Notes: generated by a model from the sequence alone, not told the origin. A stretch of 64,000 bases of DNA from Dehalogenimonas sp. W (GCF_037094495.1 NZ_CP146612.1:868001-932000), one strand, 5' to 3'. Positions 26,169 to 35,259 are shown, numbered from the stretch's first letter. A program made the numbers and translations.

Positions 26169-27569
26169 TTACCAGACGTTCTTACCGGAGCCGAGGGTGG
26201 TGTCGCCATTCCAGCTATCCAGATCCCGGGTCCACCAAGCTTCCAGTTCCTCGTCAGACTTGGCTTCAGCGTAGCTGAAAGCGCGGTCCATGGTGGCGAA
26301 GAAGCTGTTGAAGATGGGAGTAGCCGCGGCGGTAGCACGGACGATGGGATGAATCAGGCCGTCAGAGGCATGGTTGAAGGGACAGGTGGCCTGGCAGTTG
26401 CCGCAGGCCTGGGGAGAGCCAAAATTGATACAGGTTTGCCAGTTCATGAACCAACCTTTGTATCCAGGACGATTACCGGTGCTGGCAGTGTCCCAAGACG
26501 TATCGTTTTCTTGAGAAATTGATTCGGACGGGCAGCGTTCACCGCAGCGGACACAGGTCTTGCAGAAAGTGGTCAATCCGGCATCCATCGGCGGGGTTGC
26601 GGCCAGCGGCATATCGGTGAAGAAGTAATTAGTGTAGCGTACCATCAAACCGTAGCGGGGGGTAAGGAGGTGTGTTGAGCGCCCCTGCTCGCCAAGGCCA
26701 GAAAAGACACCCAGCGGGACGTTGGCGCGGACACCGGTCTTGTAGGTGCCGTAGCCGAGGTTTTTGACCATGCGCATGGCCATGTAGCCGACCTGAGCGG
26801 CGTGGGAGTAGGCGTGGCCGATGGCCTGGTTGCCGAGTTGCTTCTTGGTGCCATAGCCGCCGGGATAGCTGTCATCCTTACGCAACTGGTAGAGGCTCTG
26901 GATGTAATGCTGCTGGGTGGTAAAGGTGAGCATGTATTTGGCTTTCTGGGGGATATGGTAGACCTTCTTTTCGTCCTGATAGCCGACATCAGAGGAATCA
27001 AAGACGAAACCGGAGGCATCGAAGATTTGACGTGTCTTCTCATTGACTTCCAAAGCTCCGGTGAGAACGGCACCGTAGGTGTGCAGGGCGGCGCGCATCA
27101 TCTGGAGGTTATTTTCGGCGGAGTCCTCCCAGCGTTTGCCTTCGGCATTGGCAGGCAGAGAACCGGCCGGGCCATCCCACGGAGCATTGGGCCCGATGAA
27201 GCTGGAGCCCTGACCGAAGGCATAGTCACGGACAGAGTCGCCAGGTGTCTTGTTTGCGTAAGCCGCCTTCTCAATAGCTGTGTCCCGGGCTGTGTTGGCA
27301 GCACGCGCCTCAGCTGAGATACTGGGCATCTTGTTGACGGTGCCATCATACGATTTGAAAGTGTTCCAATCAATTTCGGTGGTGGGATCGTGATGTTCGC
27401 GGTCTTTGACCCACCACGGATGGGACTGATTATTACCGGCAGAAGCCAGTTCATCCAGATCTTTGAAACCCGGAGCCAGAGCTGCGGCGGCTCCCATGCC
27501 GGCGCCAGCCAAACCGAGACTCTTCATAAAGTCGCGACGACTGAGTGTGGAATGGAATATTTTGGACAT
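26169..27569 (-). CDS. rdhA: Reductive dehalogenase catalytic subunit RdhA (copy 3)
   Basis: 466 residues. TAT motif SRRDFMKSLG with AGAGMGAAAALAPG signal core; same Fe-S motifs as copy 2 (CKTCVRCGERCP, CGNCQATCP). The N-terminal ~150 residues differ from copy 2 at many positions, the rest at only a handful (for example NLGYGTYKTGVRAN versus TLGYGTYKAGVTAN). Inverted repeat at 27725-27742 upstream. A long opposite-strand open frame inside it is a codon-bias shadow. No rdhB anchor; membrane attachment must come from another protein or from an rdhB elsewhere. Confidence 0.95.
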   Translation of the reverse strand: MSKIFHSTLSRRDFMKSLGLAGAGMGAAAALAPGFKDLDELASAGNNQSHPWWVKDREHHDPTTEIDWNTFKSYDGTVNKMPSISAEARAANTARDTAIEKAAYANKTPGDSVRDYAFGQGSSFIGPNAPWDGPAGSLPANAEGKRWEDSAENNLQMMRAALHTYGAVLTGALEVNEKTRQIFDASGFVFDSSDVGYQDEKKVYHIPQKAKYMLTFTTQQHYIQSLYQLRKDDSYPGGYGTKKQLGNQAIGHAYSHAAQVGYMAMRMVKNLGYGTYKTGVRANVPLGVFSGLGEQGRSTHLLTPRYGLMVRYTNYFFTDMPLAATPPMDAGLTTFCKTCVRCGERCPSESISQENDTSWDTASTGNRPGYKGWFMNWQTCINFGSPQACGNCQATCPFNHASDGLIHPIVRATAAATPIFNSFFATMDRAFSYAEAKSDEELEAWWTRDLDSWNGDTTLGSGKNVW

Positions 27570-27724
27570 TTTGTAATTCTCCCTTTAAATATTTAATTTG
27601 TTGGCAAACGGTCTTTCCCGCAGTCACCGGTCTCTTCCTGTCGTCAGTTCTGGAATAACCCTCCTTTGGTAGGGGATGAAACTGTAACTACATAATATAG
27701 TAACTCATAGGTAACAAAATGTAT

Positions 27725-27742
27725 ATACGCATATAGGCGTAT
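27725..27742. promoter_or_regulatory. Inverted repeat upstream of rdhA3
   Basis: ATACGC-ATATAG-GCGTAT, followed by TTTTAATA and then ATAAGTTAATAAC. The site before rdhA1 has the same surroundings (AATGTATAT before, GGCGTATTT after, ATAAGTTATATAATTAATAAC further on). Confidence 0.55.
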
Positions 27743-27858
27743 TTTTAATAAGGGTATGATAACCATAAGTTAATAACACTAATTAATAATAACGCAATCT
27801 ATAAAATGAGAACGGTTTACAACGTAAGCTATTTGGGCTAAAATAGCCTTTACTGCTC

Positions 27859-27934
27859 GGGCGGCTAGTTCAGTGGTTAGAACGCCTGCTTCACACGCAG
27901 GAAGTCCGTGGTTCGAGTCCACGGCCGCCCACCA
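27859..27934 (+). tRNA. tRNA-Val (anticodon CAC)
   Basis: Full cloverleaf: acceptor GGGCGGC / GCCGCCC, D-arm with CAGTGGTTAGA, anticodon stem CCTGC / GCAGG with loop TTCACAC, T-arm CCGTGGTTCGAGTCCACGG, encoded CCA at 27932-27934. Confidence 0.97.
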
Positions 27935-28027
27935 TATCAACGTATTTCCTTGCACACCCCATTCACTTGGGAGCGACCCCAAAGACCTCCGTTCAGAGTA
28001 GCCAATAAAAGCTGGAAATTTGTCTTA

Positions 28028-29131
28028 ATGTTACAGCCGAAAGTCAATATTCTGGATTATTCGCCTGCTCATCTGGCGGATTATTTGGAAAGCATCGGTG
28101 AAAAATCCACTCAATCTGGCTTGCTGATAAAGGGAATATTCAAGAGCCAGGTCACCAGTCTGAGCGAAATACCCGGTGTGAATTCGTCTTTGAGCGGTAA
28201 ATTAGCAGAATATGCCGGGCTGGGGACACTTGACCCGCTGGAAGAACAGATTTCGGATGACGGCCTGACTCGAAAGATCCTTTTCCAGCTGGAGGACGGC
28301 AAGACCATAGAGTCTACGCTGATGTTTTTCAGGAATAGCAGCACGGGACGTGAAAGGCGCACAGTATGCGTTTCCAGTCAGGTCGGCTGCTCAATCGGAT
28401 GTCGCTACTGCGCGACCGGTCGCCAGGGTTTTGAGCGTAATCTCCGGCCTAACGAAATTCTCAATCAGATTCTCTATTTTCTGAGGTGGTTGGGTGATAC
28501 CGATGGGGATAACGGAAAAGGCTGGTTGAGCAATGTGGTTTTTATGGGCATGGGGGAACCGTTGGCCAATTACGAGAATGTCAGTCACGCCATCGCGATG
28601 TTAAACGATCAGCGGGGTCTTGGATTGGGAAGCCACCAGCTTACGCTGTCAACCTCCGGGTTGGTACCTCAAATCCGGCGACTGGCCGGGGAAAAACTTC
28701 AAGTTCAACTGGCAGTCTCGCTACACGCCGCCAATAACGACATGCGGGATTACCTGGTTCCGATCAACAAGAAATATCCCTTAGCCGAATTGATGGATGC
28801 TTGCCATGAGTATGCTGATAAGACAGGACGCAAGATATTTATTGAATATGCTTTGTTTGAAGGGGTAAATGATTCTGTCCTTGGTGCTACTGATCTGATT
28901 GCACTTTTAGATAATCTGGATTGTACCATCAACTTAATACCGGGTAACCTAACGTCACCTGAAAACTTTAAACCGACTTCAGTAGAGCAGGCAATGAAAT
29001 TTCAAAGACAACTTATCAGCGGCGGATTCAGGACGATGCTTCGTATGGCTCGCGGGACGGATATACAAGCCGGTTGCGGGCAGTTACGGAGTCGTCGGCT
29101 GGACGGAGACCGAGTCGCTGCCGAGGAGTAG
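28028..29131 (+). CDS. rlmN: 23S rRNA A2503/tRNA A37 C2-methyltransferase
   Basis: Radical SAM methylase. 367 residues from the ATG at 28028; an in-frame start at 27908 would lie inside the tRNA gene and is rejected. Signatures: RRTVCVSSQVGCSIGCRYCATG (cluster Cys), GMGEPLANY, QLTLSTSGLVP, LAVSLHAANN and the catalytic Cys near the C-terminus (GTDIQAGCGQL). Directly downstream of tRNA-Val(CAC). Confidence 0.95.
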   Translation: MLQPKVNILDYSPAHLADYLESIGEKSTQSGLLIKGIFKSQVTSLSEIPGVNSSLSGKLAEYAGLGTLDPLEEQISDDGLTRKILFQLEDGKTIESTLMFFRNSSTGRERRTVCVSSQVGCSIGCRYCATGRQGFERNLRPNEILNQILYFLRWLGDTDGDNGKGWLSNVVFMGMGEPLANYENVSHAIAMLNDQRGLGLGSHQLTLSTSGLVPQIRRLAGEKLQVQLAVSLHAANNDMRDYLVPINKKYPLAELMDACHEYADKTGRKIFIEYALFEGVNDSVLGATDLIALLDNLDCTINLIPGNLTSPENFKPTSVEQAMKFQRQLISGGFRTMLRMARGTDIQAGCGQLRSRRLDGDRVAAEE

Positions 29132-29134
29132 CCT

Positions 29135-30217
29135 TTACTTTCCGGTGATAATGCCGGAACCGACAACCACGTCACCATCATAAAATACAATTGACTGACC
29201 GGGAGCGGGGGCCATCTGGGGTTCCTTGAAGACAACATCAACGGCTGTGCCGTCAGTCACCGGTGTTATCTTCGCCGCCACCGGCCGGGCGCCGGAACGA
29301 ATGCGTGCGGTGACACAAATCGTATTATCCAACCCATCAATGGAAATCCAATTCAAATCTCCGGCTGATAATTCGGAACGGTAAACAGAGTCTCTGCTGC
29401 CCACAATGACCGCATTACGCTCAGGTTCCAAGCGAATAACGTACAGGGGATCCTTAGCGGCTATTCCCAGCCCCTGACGCTGCCCGATGGTAAAATTGGC
29501 GATGCCGGAGTGTTGGCCGAGGGTATTGCCGGCTTCATCCAGAATGGGACCTGATTCTGCCTCATCACACATCAGTTGCCGGTATCCGCCGGCGATGAAA
29601 TTCTGACTCTCTTCTTTTTCCGAAACCGGCAGCGTCAGCCGGGCAGCCAGTTGTCGTACTTCTTCCTTGGTCAGCTCACCCAGAGGAAAACGGACAATTT
29701 CCAGCTGTTCCTGAGACAACCTTGATAGAAAATATGATTGATCCTTGGCATGATTCAAGGCGCGCAGCAGCCGGTGTCGCCCGGATAGCGTTTCCCGGTC
29801 GGTTCGGGCGTAGTGGCCGGTTACGACGAAGTCAAAATCCAGGCCGGAATTCCTCGCTTTGTCCAGCAAAGCGCCCAACTTGATGCGCTGGTTACAATAC
29901 ACACACGGATTTGGTGTGCGGCCGGCGTGGTACTCAGCTTTGAAATGATCCAGTACCATGGCCTGGTATTCAGCTTTGAGATCAAAGACACGAAGTTCAA
30001 TACCCAGTGCTGTCGCAACTGCCTGAGCATCCCGTACATCCTCGGCTTCACCCGGGCCGTAACAGCCGTGCTTATGACCGGCGGGGACTACGGATTCATC
30101 GCCGCCGTAAATGGTCATGATGATTCCAGTGACTTGATGTCCTTGTTCTTGCATCAGGGCAGCGGCAACTGCCGAATCAACGCCACCGGAGAGGGCGGCT
30201 AATATCTTACCGGCCAT
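29135..30217 (-). CDS. mnmA: tRNA-specific 2-thiouridylase MnmA (atypical active site)
   Basis: Thiolates U34 of some tRNAs. 360 residues. PP-loop AALSGGVDSAVAAAL, GRTPNPCVYCNQRIK (first catalytic Cys, here as Cys-x-x-Cys) and the C-terminal barrel (NFTIGQRQGLGI, APGQSIVFYDGDVVVGSGII). The second catalytic Cys, normally in S-x-G-I-C-F, is missing: the segment reads EESQNFIAGGY and has no Cys until 10 residues later. Either the sulphur-transfer chemistry differs or another Cys takes over. Convergent with rlmN, 3 bases apart. Confidence 0.88.
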   Translation of the reverse strand: MAGKILAALSGGVDSAVAAALMQEQGHQVTGIIMTIYGGDESVVPAGHKHGCYGPGEAEDVRDAQAVATALGIELRVFDLKAEYQAMVLDHFKAEYHAGRTPNPCVYCNQRIKLGALLDKARNSGLDFDFVVTGHYARTDRETLSGRHRLLRALNHAKDQSYFLSRLSQEQLEIVRFPLGELTKEEVRQLAARLTLPVSEKEESQNFIAGGYRQLMCDEAESGPILDEAGNTLGQHSGIANFTIGQRQGLGIAAKDPLYVIRLEPERNAVIVGSRDSVYRSELSAGDLNWISIDGLDNTICVTARIRSGARPVAAKITPVTDGTAVDVVFKEPQMAPAPGQSIVFYDGDVVVGSGIITGK

Positions 30218-30331
30218 CAGAAAACCAGAAATTTATAAAATATTTTATCATTTGATTGTTATTAATAGAAGCATATAGAAAAATGAATTAAGCCGCAAAC
30301 TCAGGGGCGATAAATCTTCGCCTCAAATGGA

Positions 30332-30357
30332 ACCCGCCTCCGGTTAAGGAGGCGGGT
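30332..30357 (-). terminator. Terminator of the hup operon
   Basis: 10-bp stem ACCCGCCTCC / GGAGGCGGGT with loop GGTTAA. Confidence 0.8.
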
Positions 30358-30388
30358 GGATGCCTGTGTAGGTGTCAGAGTTGAAAAA

Positions 30389-31960
30389 CTAGCAGATCTG
30401 GAACCGGCCTTTTTCGTGGCCTTTGGGGCTGACAACGTGGACGGCACAGGCCAGACAGGGGTCAAAAGCCCTTACGATGCGGACGACTTCAAATGGATTT
30501 GCCTCGTCCTTGACCTTGGCTCCGATAAGGGATTGTTCCAGAGCGCCGGGTTGGTCATTGTTATCCCGCGGCGAGCAGTTCCAGGTGGAGGGAACCACGC
30601 ATTGGTAACGCTCAATCTTCTGGTCCTTGATGCTGATCCAGTGACCGAGGGCGCCGCGTGGGGCTTCCCAGAGACCCATGCCCTGGGCGGAATCGGGGAT
30701 TTCGGTTTTAACGTTAACCGGTTCGCCGGGCTTGAGTTCATCCAGCCATTTATCCATGGCGTCGGCAACCATTTTACATTCCAAAGCTCGGGCGGCGTGT
30801 CGGCCCAGAGTGCTGAATAAGGCGGCTGGCGGGGCACCGAAATGGGCCAGGGTGTCATTAACCAGTTTCTGGGCTGTGGTGTCCCCGGCAAGATAAGCCA
30901 CAAGAACGCGAGCCAATGGGCCGACTTCATAAACATTCCCATCATAACGGGGTGCTTTGAGCCAGGTATAGGCTCCGGATTTGTTGGGGTCATCAACAGT
31001 ATCGGTGTCACCCGGGTAGCCCGAACCGCTGGAGAACCAGCCATATTTTACGTCTTCGGTTATTTTGCGGGGATCAAAAATACCCGCATTCAGTCCGGAG
31101 GCAATACCCTGGGGCAGGAAACGTTGGCGCTTGGCCAGGTCTTTTTCTTTACCATCAAGGTCAAAAACGCCATACGACAGGACATTGCCGCAGCCGAAAC
31201 CCTGTTCAAAGTGATCAGAATAAGCCTCGGCAACCGCGATGACATCGGGGATATAGACTTCATCAGTGAATTTGCGCAGCTTGGTCAGTTTGGCGCGGAA
31301 GGCGGCGACATTGTCCTCAGTGGGTCCCTGAGTCGCTCCGCCGGCTACCAGAGCCGGGCTGTGGGGGATACGTCCGGAGAAAATCGCACTCATTTCGTGG
31401 GCGATACGCCGCATATTCAGCGCTTCAACGTAGTCCTGAACTGCTTTGACATTTATCGCCTTGGACAGCCGATAATCACCCTCATAACGCGGCCAGAAAG
31501 GCCCGAGCATGGAATTGTCACCAGCAGCCAAAGCCCGTCCGATAAATTGCTGAACCTTGGTCAACCCGGGATCGTTGCCGCTATAATCGGCAACGGCGGT
31601 AACATCAACATAATCCAGCGCGGCTAAGTGGTAGAAATGCAGGATATGAGATTGAATGTAGTTGGCGCCTTGGATCAGGTTGCGGATGATACGCCCGTTA
31701 TCGGGAATCTTGTCGTCTACGCCCAGGGCGCTGTCAAGATTAAGGACGGCAGTCATCCCATGGGAGGTAGGGCAGACGCCGCAGATACGCTGGGTGTAAT
31801 GCTGGGCATCGGTAGGATTGTGGCCTTTAAGAAAAATCTCAAAGCCGCGGAACATTGTTCCGGTGGAATGGGCGTCTTTGACAACGCCGTCCTCTACAAC
31901 CACCTCAATCTTGAGATGGCCTTCGATTCGGGAAATCGGATCTATTACAATTTTAGCCAT
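30389..31960 (-). CDS. hupL: Periplasmic [NiFe] uptake hydrogenase large subunit
   Basis: 523 residues. N-terminal SRIEGHLKIE; Ni-ligating motifs RICGVCPTSHG (about residues 58-68) and DPCLACAVHVV at the C-terminus. The 15 residues after the His are the tail removed by the maturation endopeptidase. Oxidises H2 and feeds electrons to organohalide respiration. Third gene of hupX-hupS-hupL; no hyp maturation genes are in the window. Confidence 0.96.
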   Translation of the reverse strand: MAKIVIDPISRIEGHLKIEVVVEDGVVKDAHSTGTMFRGFEIFLKGHNPTDAQHYTQRICGVCPTSHGMTAVLNLDSALGVDDKIPDNGRIIRNLIQGANYIQSHILHFYHLAALDYVDVTAVADYSGNDPGLTKVQQFIGRALAAGDNSMLGPFWPRYEGDYRLSKAINVKAVQDYVEALNMRRIAHEMSAIFSGRIPHSPALVAGGATQGPTEDNVAAFRAKLTKLRKFTDEVYIPDVIAVAEAYSDHFEQGFGCGNVLSYGVFDLDGKEKDLAKRQRFLPQGIASGLNAGIFDPRKITEDVKYGWFSSGSGYPGDTDTVDDPNKSGAYTWLKAPRYDGNVYEVGPLARVLVAYLAGDTTAQKLVNDTLAHFGAPPAALFSTLGRHAARALECKMVADAMDKWLDELKPGEPVNVKTEIPDSAQGMGLWEAPRGALGHWISIKDQKIERYQCVVPSTWNCSPRDNNDQPGALEQSLIGAKVKDEANPFEVVRIVRAFDPCLACAVHVVSPKGHEKGRFQIC

Positions 31961-31994
31961 GTGTGTTTAGTTCTCCCTCTTCTTCCTCAAGATA

Positions 31995-33044
31995 TCAGTG
32001 ACCGGCATTGCCGGATTTATTTTTTGTAACGGCGAGGACTCCCATTGTTGCCAGAGTGGCACCGGCCAGACCCAAGGCAGCTTTATCGCCAATCTTGTCT
32101 TCAGTAATGTCCATCGGTTCGTGGATAGGTCCAAGTCCGGACGGGAAAGCCATCTCGGCACAGCCGATGCAGGGGGCCCCGGCTTCAATACACCAGCGGG
32201 TTTTATTATTCCACAACCGGTCATTGCAGTCGGCGTGGCAGATCGGGCCCTTACAACCCAGTTTGAACAGACAATCTGGATCACCGAATTTCTCTGCAAA
32301 CTTGCCGGCGTCAAACTGACCTCGGCGCGGGCACTGGTCATGGATGAGCTTACTGTAAATAGTCTTGGGCCGCAGATCTTCATCTACTTCAACTGATTCA
32401 GGCCCGTCCATAAGCACCTGGGCCAGCGGCACCACCAACCAATCCGGGTGCGGCGGACAGCCAGTAATATTGATGACAGGGGTTGTGATGCCTTTTTGCT
32501 TGTAGAATTCGGCCACGCCCACAACTTCCCCGGGATTGGGAGGAGATGCGGAGATGCCGCCGGATGAAGCGCAGGTGCCGAGAGCAATGGTGGCGATGGC
32601 TTTTTTACCTAAGCGTTCAATGGTTTCGGTCATCGGGATGCCGTGGCCATCCTTTTCGCCAACTTCACAATAAATACCGCCGTCTTTCAGCGGAATGCCG
32701 CCTTCCACGATAAGGGCGAAAGGACCGGTTTCGGTGTCGTACAGGGCTTGCATGGCCAGGTCGCCCTGGGCGGCCATGACGGTATTGTGGAAACGCAGGC
32801 TGACATGGCTACCGGTGACAACCTCGGAGAGCAACAGGTCTTGAATGGTGACAGGGAAACCGTTGAGTGCGGATACGGAACAACCGTTACAGCCAGATCC
32901 CTGAAACCAGATAACCGGTACTTCATTCAAGCCGGCGGCAAAAAGTCGTTCAAATTCCGGATTCTTAAAGAGTGAAAGGCCTAAGGCCGCGGTAGAGCCG
33001 GCACAGAGTCCAACAAAGTTACGACGAGTCAGTTGTGTTGTCAT
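31995..33044 (-). CDS. hupS: [NiFe] uptake hydrogenase small subunit
   Basis: 349 residues. TAT signal TRRNFVGLCAG carries the HupSL dimer to the outside of the membrane. Proximal cluster motif GSGCNGCSVSALN; distal cluster ligands CFKL-like LFKLGCKGPICHADCNDR and CIGCAEMAFP. A C-terminal helix (AALGLAGATLATMGVLAV) is a likely membrane anchor. Starts 1 base after the hupX stop. Confidence 0.96.
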   Translation of the reverse strand: MTTQLTRRNFVGLCAGSTAALGLSLFKNPEFERLFAAGLNEVPVIWFQGSGCNGCSVSALNGFPVTIQDLLLSEVVTGSHVSLRFHNTVMAAQGDLAMQALYDTETGPFALIVEGGIPLKDGGIYCEVGEKDGHGIPMTETIERLGKKAIATIALGTCASSGGISASPPNPGEVVGVAEFYKQKGITTPVINITGCPPHPDWLVVPLAQVLMDGPESVEVDEDLRPKTIYSKLIHDQCPRRGQFDAGKFAEKFGDPDCLFKLGCKGPICHADCNDRLWNNKTRWCIEAGAPCIGCAEMAFPSGLGPIHEPMDITEDKIGDKAALGLAGATLATMGVLAVTKNKSGNAGH

Positions 33045-33045
33045 T

Positions 33046-33843
33046 TTAACCTCGGTCCTCCTGGCTGGGTTGTTGGAGTGCTTCTGCCTTGAATTTAGCT
33101 TCCCGGCGGGTGCGGAAGAGATAGGTGCCGGTCAGGAACAAGGCGATGGCGGATATTTCAAGAGGAATCTTGCTGAGAAACTCCCTGGTCAACGGGGGGT
33201 AGAGTTCCTTTTCAACTTCAATGAAGCCGATTTCCTCTGGGGCGACCGAACTGATGTACATCACTGCGGTACCGCCGGCTTCATGTTCGCCGTAAATATG
33301 GTCGTAATATTTGTCAGGTTCGTTTTGAATTCGCTCATGCGCCAGCGCAATCATATCGGCGCGTTCTCCAAAGCGGATAGCTTTGGTCGGGCAGACATCA
33401 AAGCACACCGGATTTTCACCAACGGCCAGTTTACGGTCATTGCAGAAGATGCACTTGGAAATCTTGGGCCAGGGTTCATCCCATTCAAATTTAGGAATGT
33501 CAAAAGGGCAGGCGTTTTGGCAATAACGACAGCCGATACACTTGCCTTCCTCCCAGACGACGGCGCCGTTGGGTTCTTTGTGCAGAGCGCCTACCGGACA
33601 GACTGAGGCACAGGCCGGACTGAAACAGTGGAGACAGCGTTTGCTGACGCCGATGACCTGTGTCCGGTCATAATAGGGTACCTGATGCGCCTGTAAAACC
33701 ACATAGTGATAAGCGTCAAGTTCCGGAGCGTCGTCCGTACCGGCGAACCGTTTGTCCTTAAGTTCGTAGAACTTGTGACATTCAACCTCGCATAACCGGC
33801 ACAGGATGCACTTGGTAGTGTCAATGAGCATACCTACGGGCAT
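33046..33843 (-). CDS. hupX: Hydrogenase-associated four-cluster ferredoxin subunit
   Basis: 265 residues with four [4Fe-4S] sets: CILCRLCEVECHK, CLHCFSPACASVCPVGA, CIGCRYCQNACPFDIP and CIFCNDRKLAVGENPVCFDVCP. A C-terminal hydrophobic helix (LEISAIALFLTGTYLF) anchors it. It parallels the HybA-type subunit of the formate dehydrogenase operon at 38.9 kb, including that tail. In Dehalococcoides the equivalent protein links HupL to the respiratory complex. No TAT or Sec signal of its own, so it probably travels with HupS. Confidence 0.92.
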   Translation of the reverse strand: MPVGMLIDTTKCILCRLCEVECHKFYELKDKRFAGTDDAPELDAYHYVVLQAHQVPYYDRTQVIGVSKRCLHCFSPACASVCPVGALHKEPNGAVVWEEGKCIGCRYCQNACPFDIPKFEWDEPWPKISKCIFCNDRKLAVGENPVCFDVCPTKAIRFGERADMIALAHERIQNEPDKYYDHIYGEHEAGGTAVMYISSVAPEEIGFIEVEKELYPPLTREFLSKIPLEISAIALFLTGTYLFRTRREAKFKAEALQQPSQEDRG

Positions 33844-34083
33844 ATTGTAACTCCTTTCCCGGGTTTGTATTTAAGAAATTATTTCATCACGGAAATGACC
33901 ATCAAAGCCCTGAGTTGGTCAATATGCGGTATTTCAATTCTGGATGAAGGTTGAAGGGAGAAGTTAACATAAATGTGAATCTTGTGATGCAAAGATTGAT
34001 GCATTGAGCTGTGTCGCGGTTAAAGTTAGAAAGCAATAATATCATGGTTAATTATTAACTTTGGGGAGTTTTTACCCACACAA

Positions 34084-34215
34084 CGGACCCGCACCAACGA
34101 ATGTATGCAATCTCCTTTCCATAATGGGAGGCACCGCGATTTCTCAGCGTCACCTTTGAGGTAGTTACACTACCTGCCGGTCAACCGACCGTAGCAAATA
34201 ACGCCCCAGGCCGGG
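34084..34215. ncRNA. Candidate structured RNA upstream of hupX
   Basis: The 545-base gap 33844-34389 has no gene but contains a compact three-way junction at 34147-34204: closing pairs GCGT/ACGC and TTTG/CAAA, and two strong hairpins, AGGTAGT-TAC-ACTACCT (34159-34175) and CGGTC-AACC-GACCG (34178-34191). On the minus strand it would be about 300 bases before hupX, followed by a further CTCC/GGAG hairpin. It could be a riboswitch or leader RNA; it does not match a class I can name with confidence. The fold is symmetric and the strand is not certain. Confidence 0.35.
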
Positions 34216-34389
34216 AGACTCGAAGAATTACACTTTAATAATCGGAGCGATTTTAACACCGGTCATTAATAGTGTCAATAAGAATAGCGGACCAGAGGTT
34301 GGTATCAAGCGGGGTTCAGCCCCGATTGAGGTTAATAAAATCACCCCCCAGACCCCTGCGAAAGTGTCAAAGAAGCCAGACAATAGCCT

Positions 34390-35259
34390 CTAAACTCGGG
34401 GTGGCAAGTCTTGAAAAAGATCATTTTCCGTTTTGCCACCGCTTTGTTGGGGAAACGCCAGGCTAAAAACATCGTTGGCACCGCTGAATCTTTCCAAGAG
34501 GTTTGATACAGTGCGGCGTAGAGACCCCCCTTGCATCTGACTTTGGTGGCAAATGGAGGCTGCGTGACGAATCCGCAAAGAGCGCCTATCCAGCTTAATT
34601 ACGGTTGTGGCGGGCAGCGTCTGATTGACGATGGTTGTCAGGTCAATGTCATGATTTCTTCCGAAACGCTTTGGGTCTTGCCCAAACAATGGTAAAAACC
34701 TGATGATTAACTTAAGTAAACGGTGCGGCATTACATTGTAATACAGTTTTTGTGGGCTGAAGGACTGACCGCAATGGGGGAATTGGCCGGCATCTCCGGC
34801 CGCGTGAAAGGCGGCGGTGGCAGCCTGATGGACCGCAACATGATCAGGATGACCATAATCACCGCGTGGATCATGGGTCAGCACGACCTGCGGTTTGACC
34901 TCACGAATGATTTTCACAATTCTGGCAGTGACGTCTGCTAACGGTGCCCTGAACAGGGATTCAGGATTTTGATTATCCGGGCTACCCGGCATACCTGAGT
35001 CGCGATAGCCGAGATAAAATACTTTTGCCAGCCCTAAAGCTTTTGCGGCACATTCAAGTTCCGACTGTCTTAAATCACGGATTGAAGGGAAGCCATTCAG
35101 GTATTTAGCCTCTACCGTACCTGATTCCCCTCCGGTGGCACAGACATAATATACACTGACGCCATTTTGGACGTAAAGCGCCAGCGTGGCGCCAGGCCCA
35201 AAACTTTCATCATCGGGGTGAGCGCCAACGAATAATAATCTCTTGGGGGTAGTGGTCAT
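34390..35259 (-). CDS. PIG-L/LmbE-family deacetylase (large)
   Basis: 289 residues. Zinc-site motif VGAHPDDESFGPGAT near the N-terminus, then the RQSELECAAKALGL helix and VVLTHDPRGDYGHPDHVAVHQA with the second His pair. Family members remove acetyl groups from N-acetylglucosamine-type conjugates. A second, shorter paralogue is at 61.4 kb. Starts 27 bases downstream of the biotin carboxylase gene on the same strand, so the two are probably cotranscribed. Confidence 0.9.
   Translation of the reverse strand: MTTTPKRLLFVGAHPDDESFGPGATLALYVQNGVSVYYVCATGGESGTVEAKYLNGFPSIRDLRQSELECAAKALGLAKVFYLGYRDSGMPGSPDNQNPESLFRAPLADVTARIVKIIREVKPQVVLTHDPRGDYGHPDHVAVHQAATAAFHAAGDAGQFPHCGQSFSPQKLYYNVMPHRLLKLIIRFLPLFGQDPKRFGRNHDIDLTTIVNQTLPATTVIKLDRRSLRIRHAASICHQSQMQGGSLRRTVSNLLERFSGANDVFSLAFPQQSGGKTENDLFQDLPPRV

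Noticed and set aside
26802-27317. Long plus-strand frame inside rdhA3
   Set aside because: Antisense shadow of a codon-biased gene; an equivalent frame is found inside rdhA2.
27908-28027. Upstream start of rlmN overlapping tRNA-Val
   Set aside because: It begins inside the tRNA; the ATG at 28028 gives the normal RlmN length.
33844-34389. Cobalamin riboswitch upstream of hupX
   Set aside because: A GGTGCC string and a CGGGTCCG segment recall it, but the conserved GCCACTG-type core and the B12-box order are absent.
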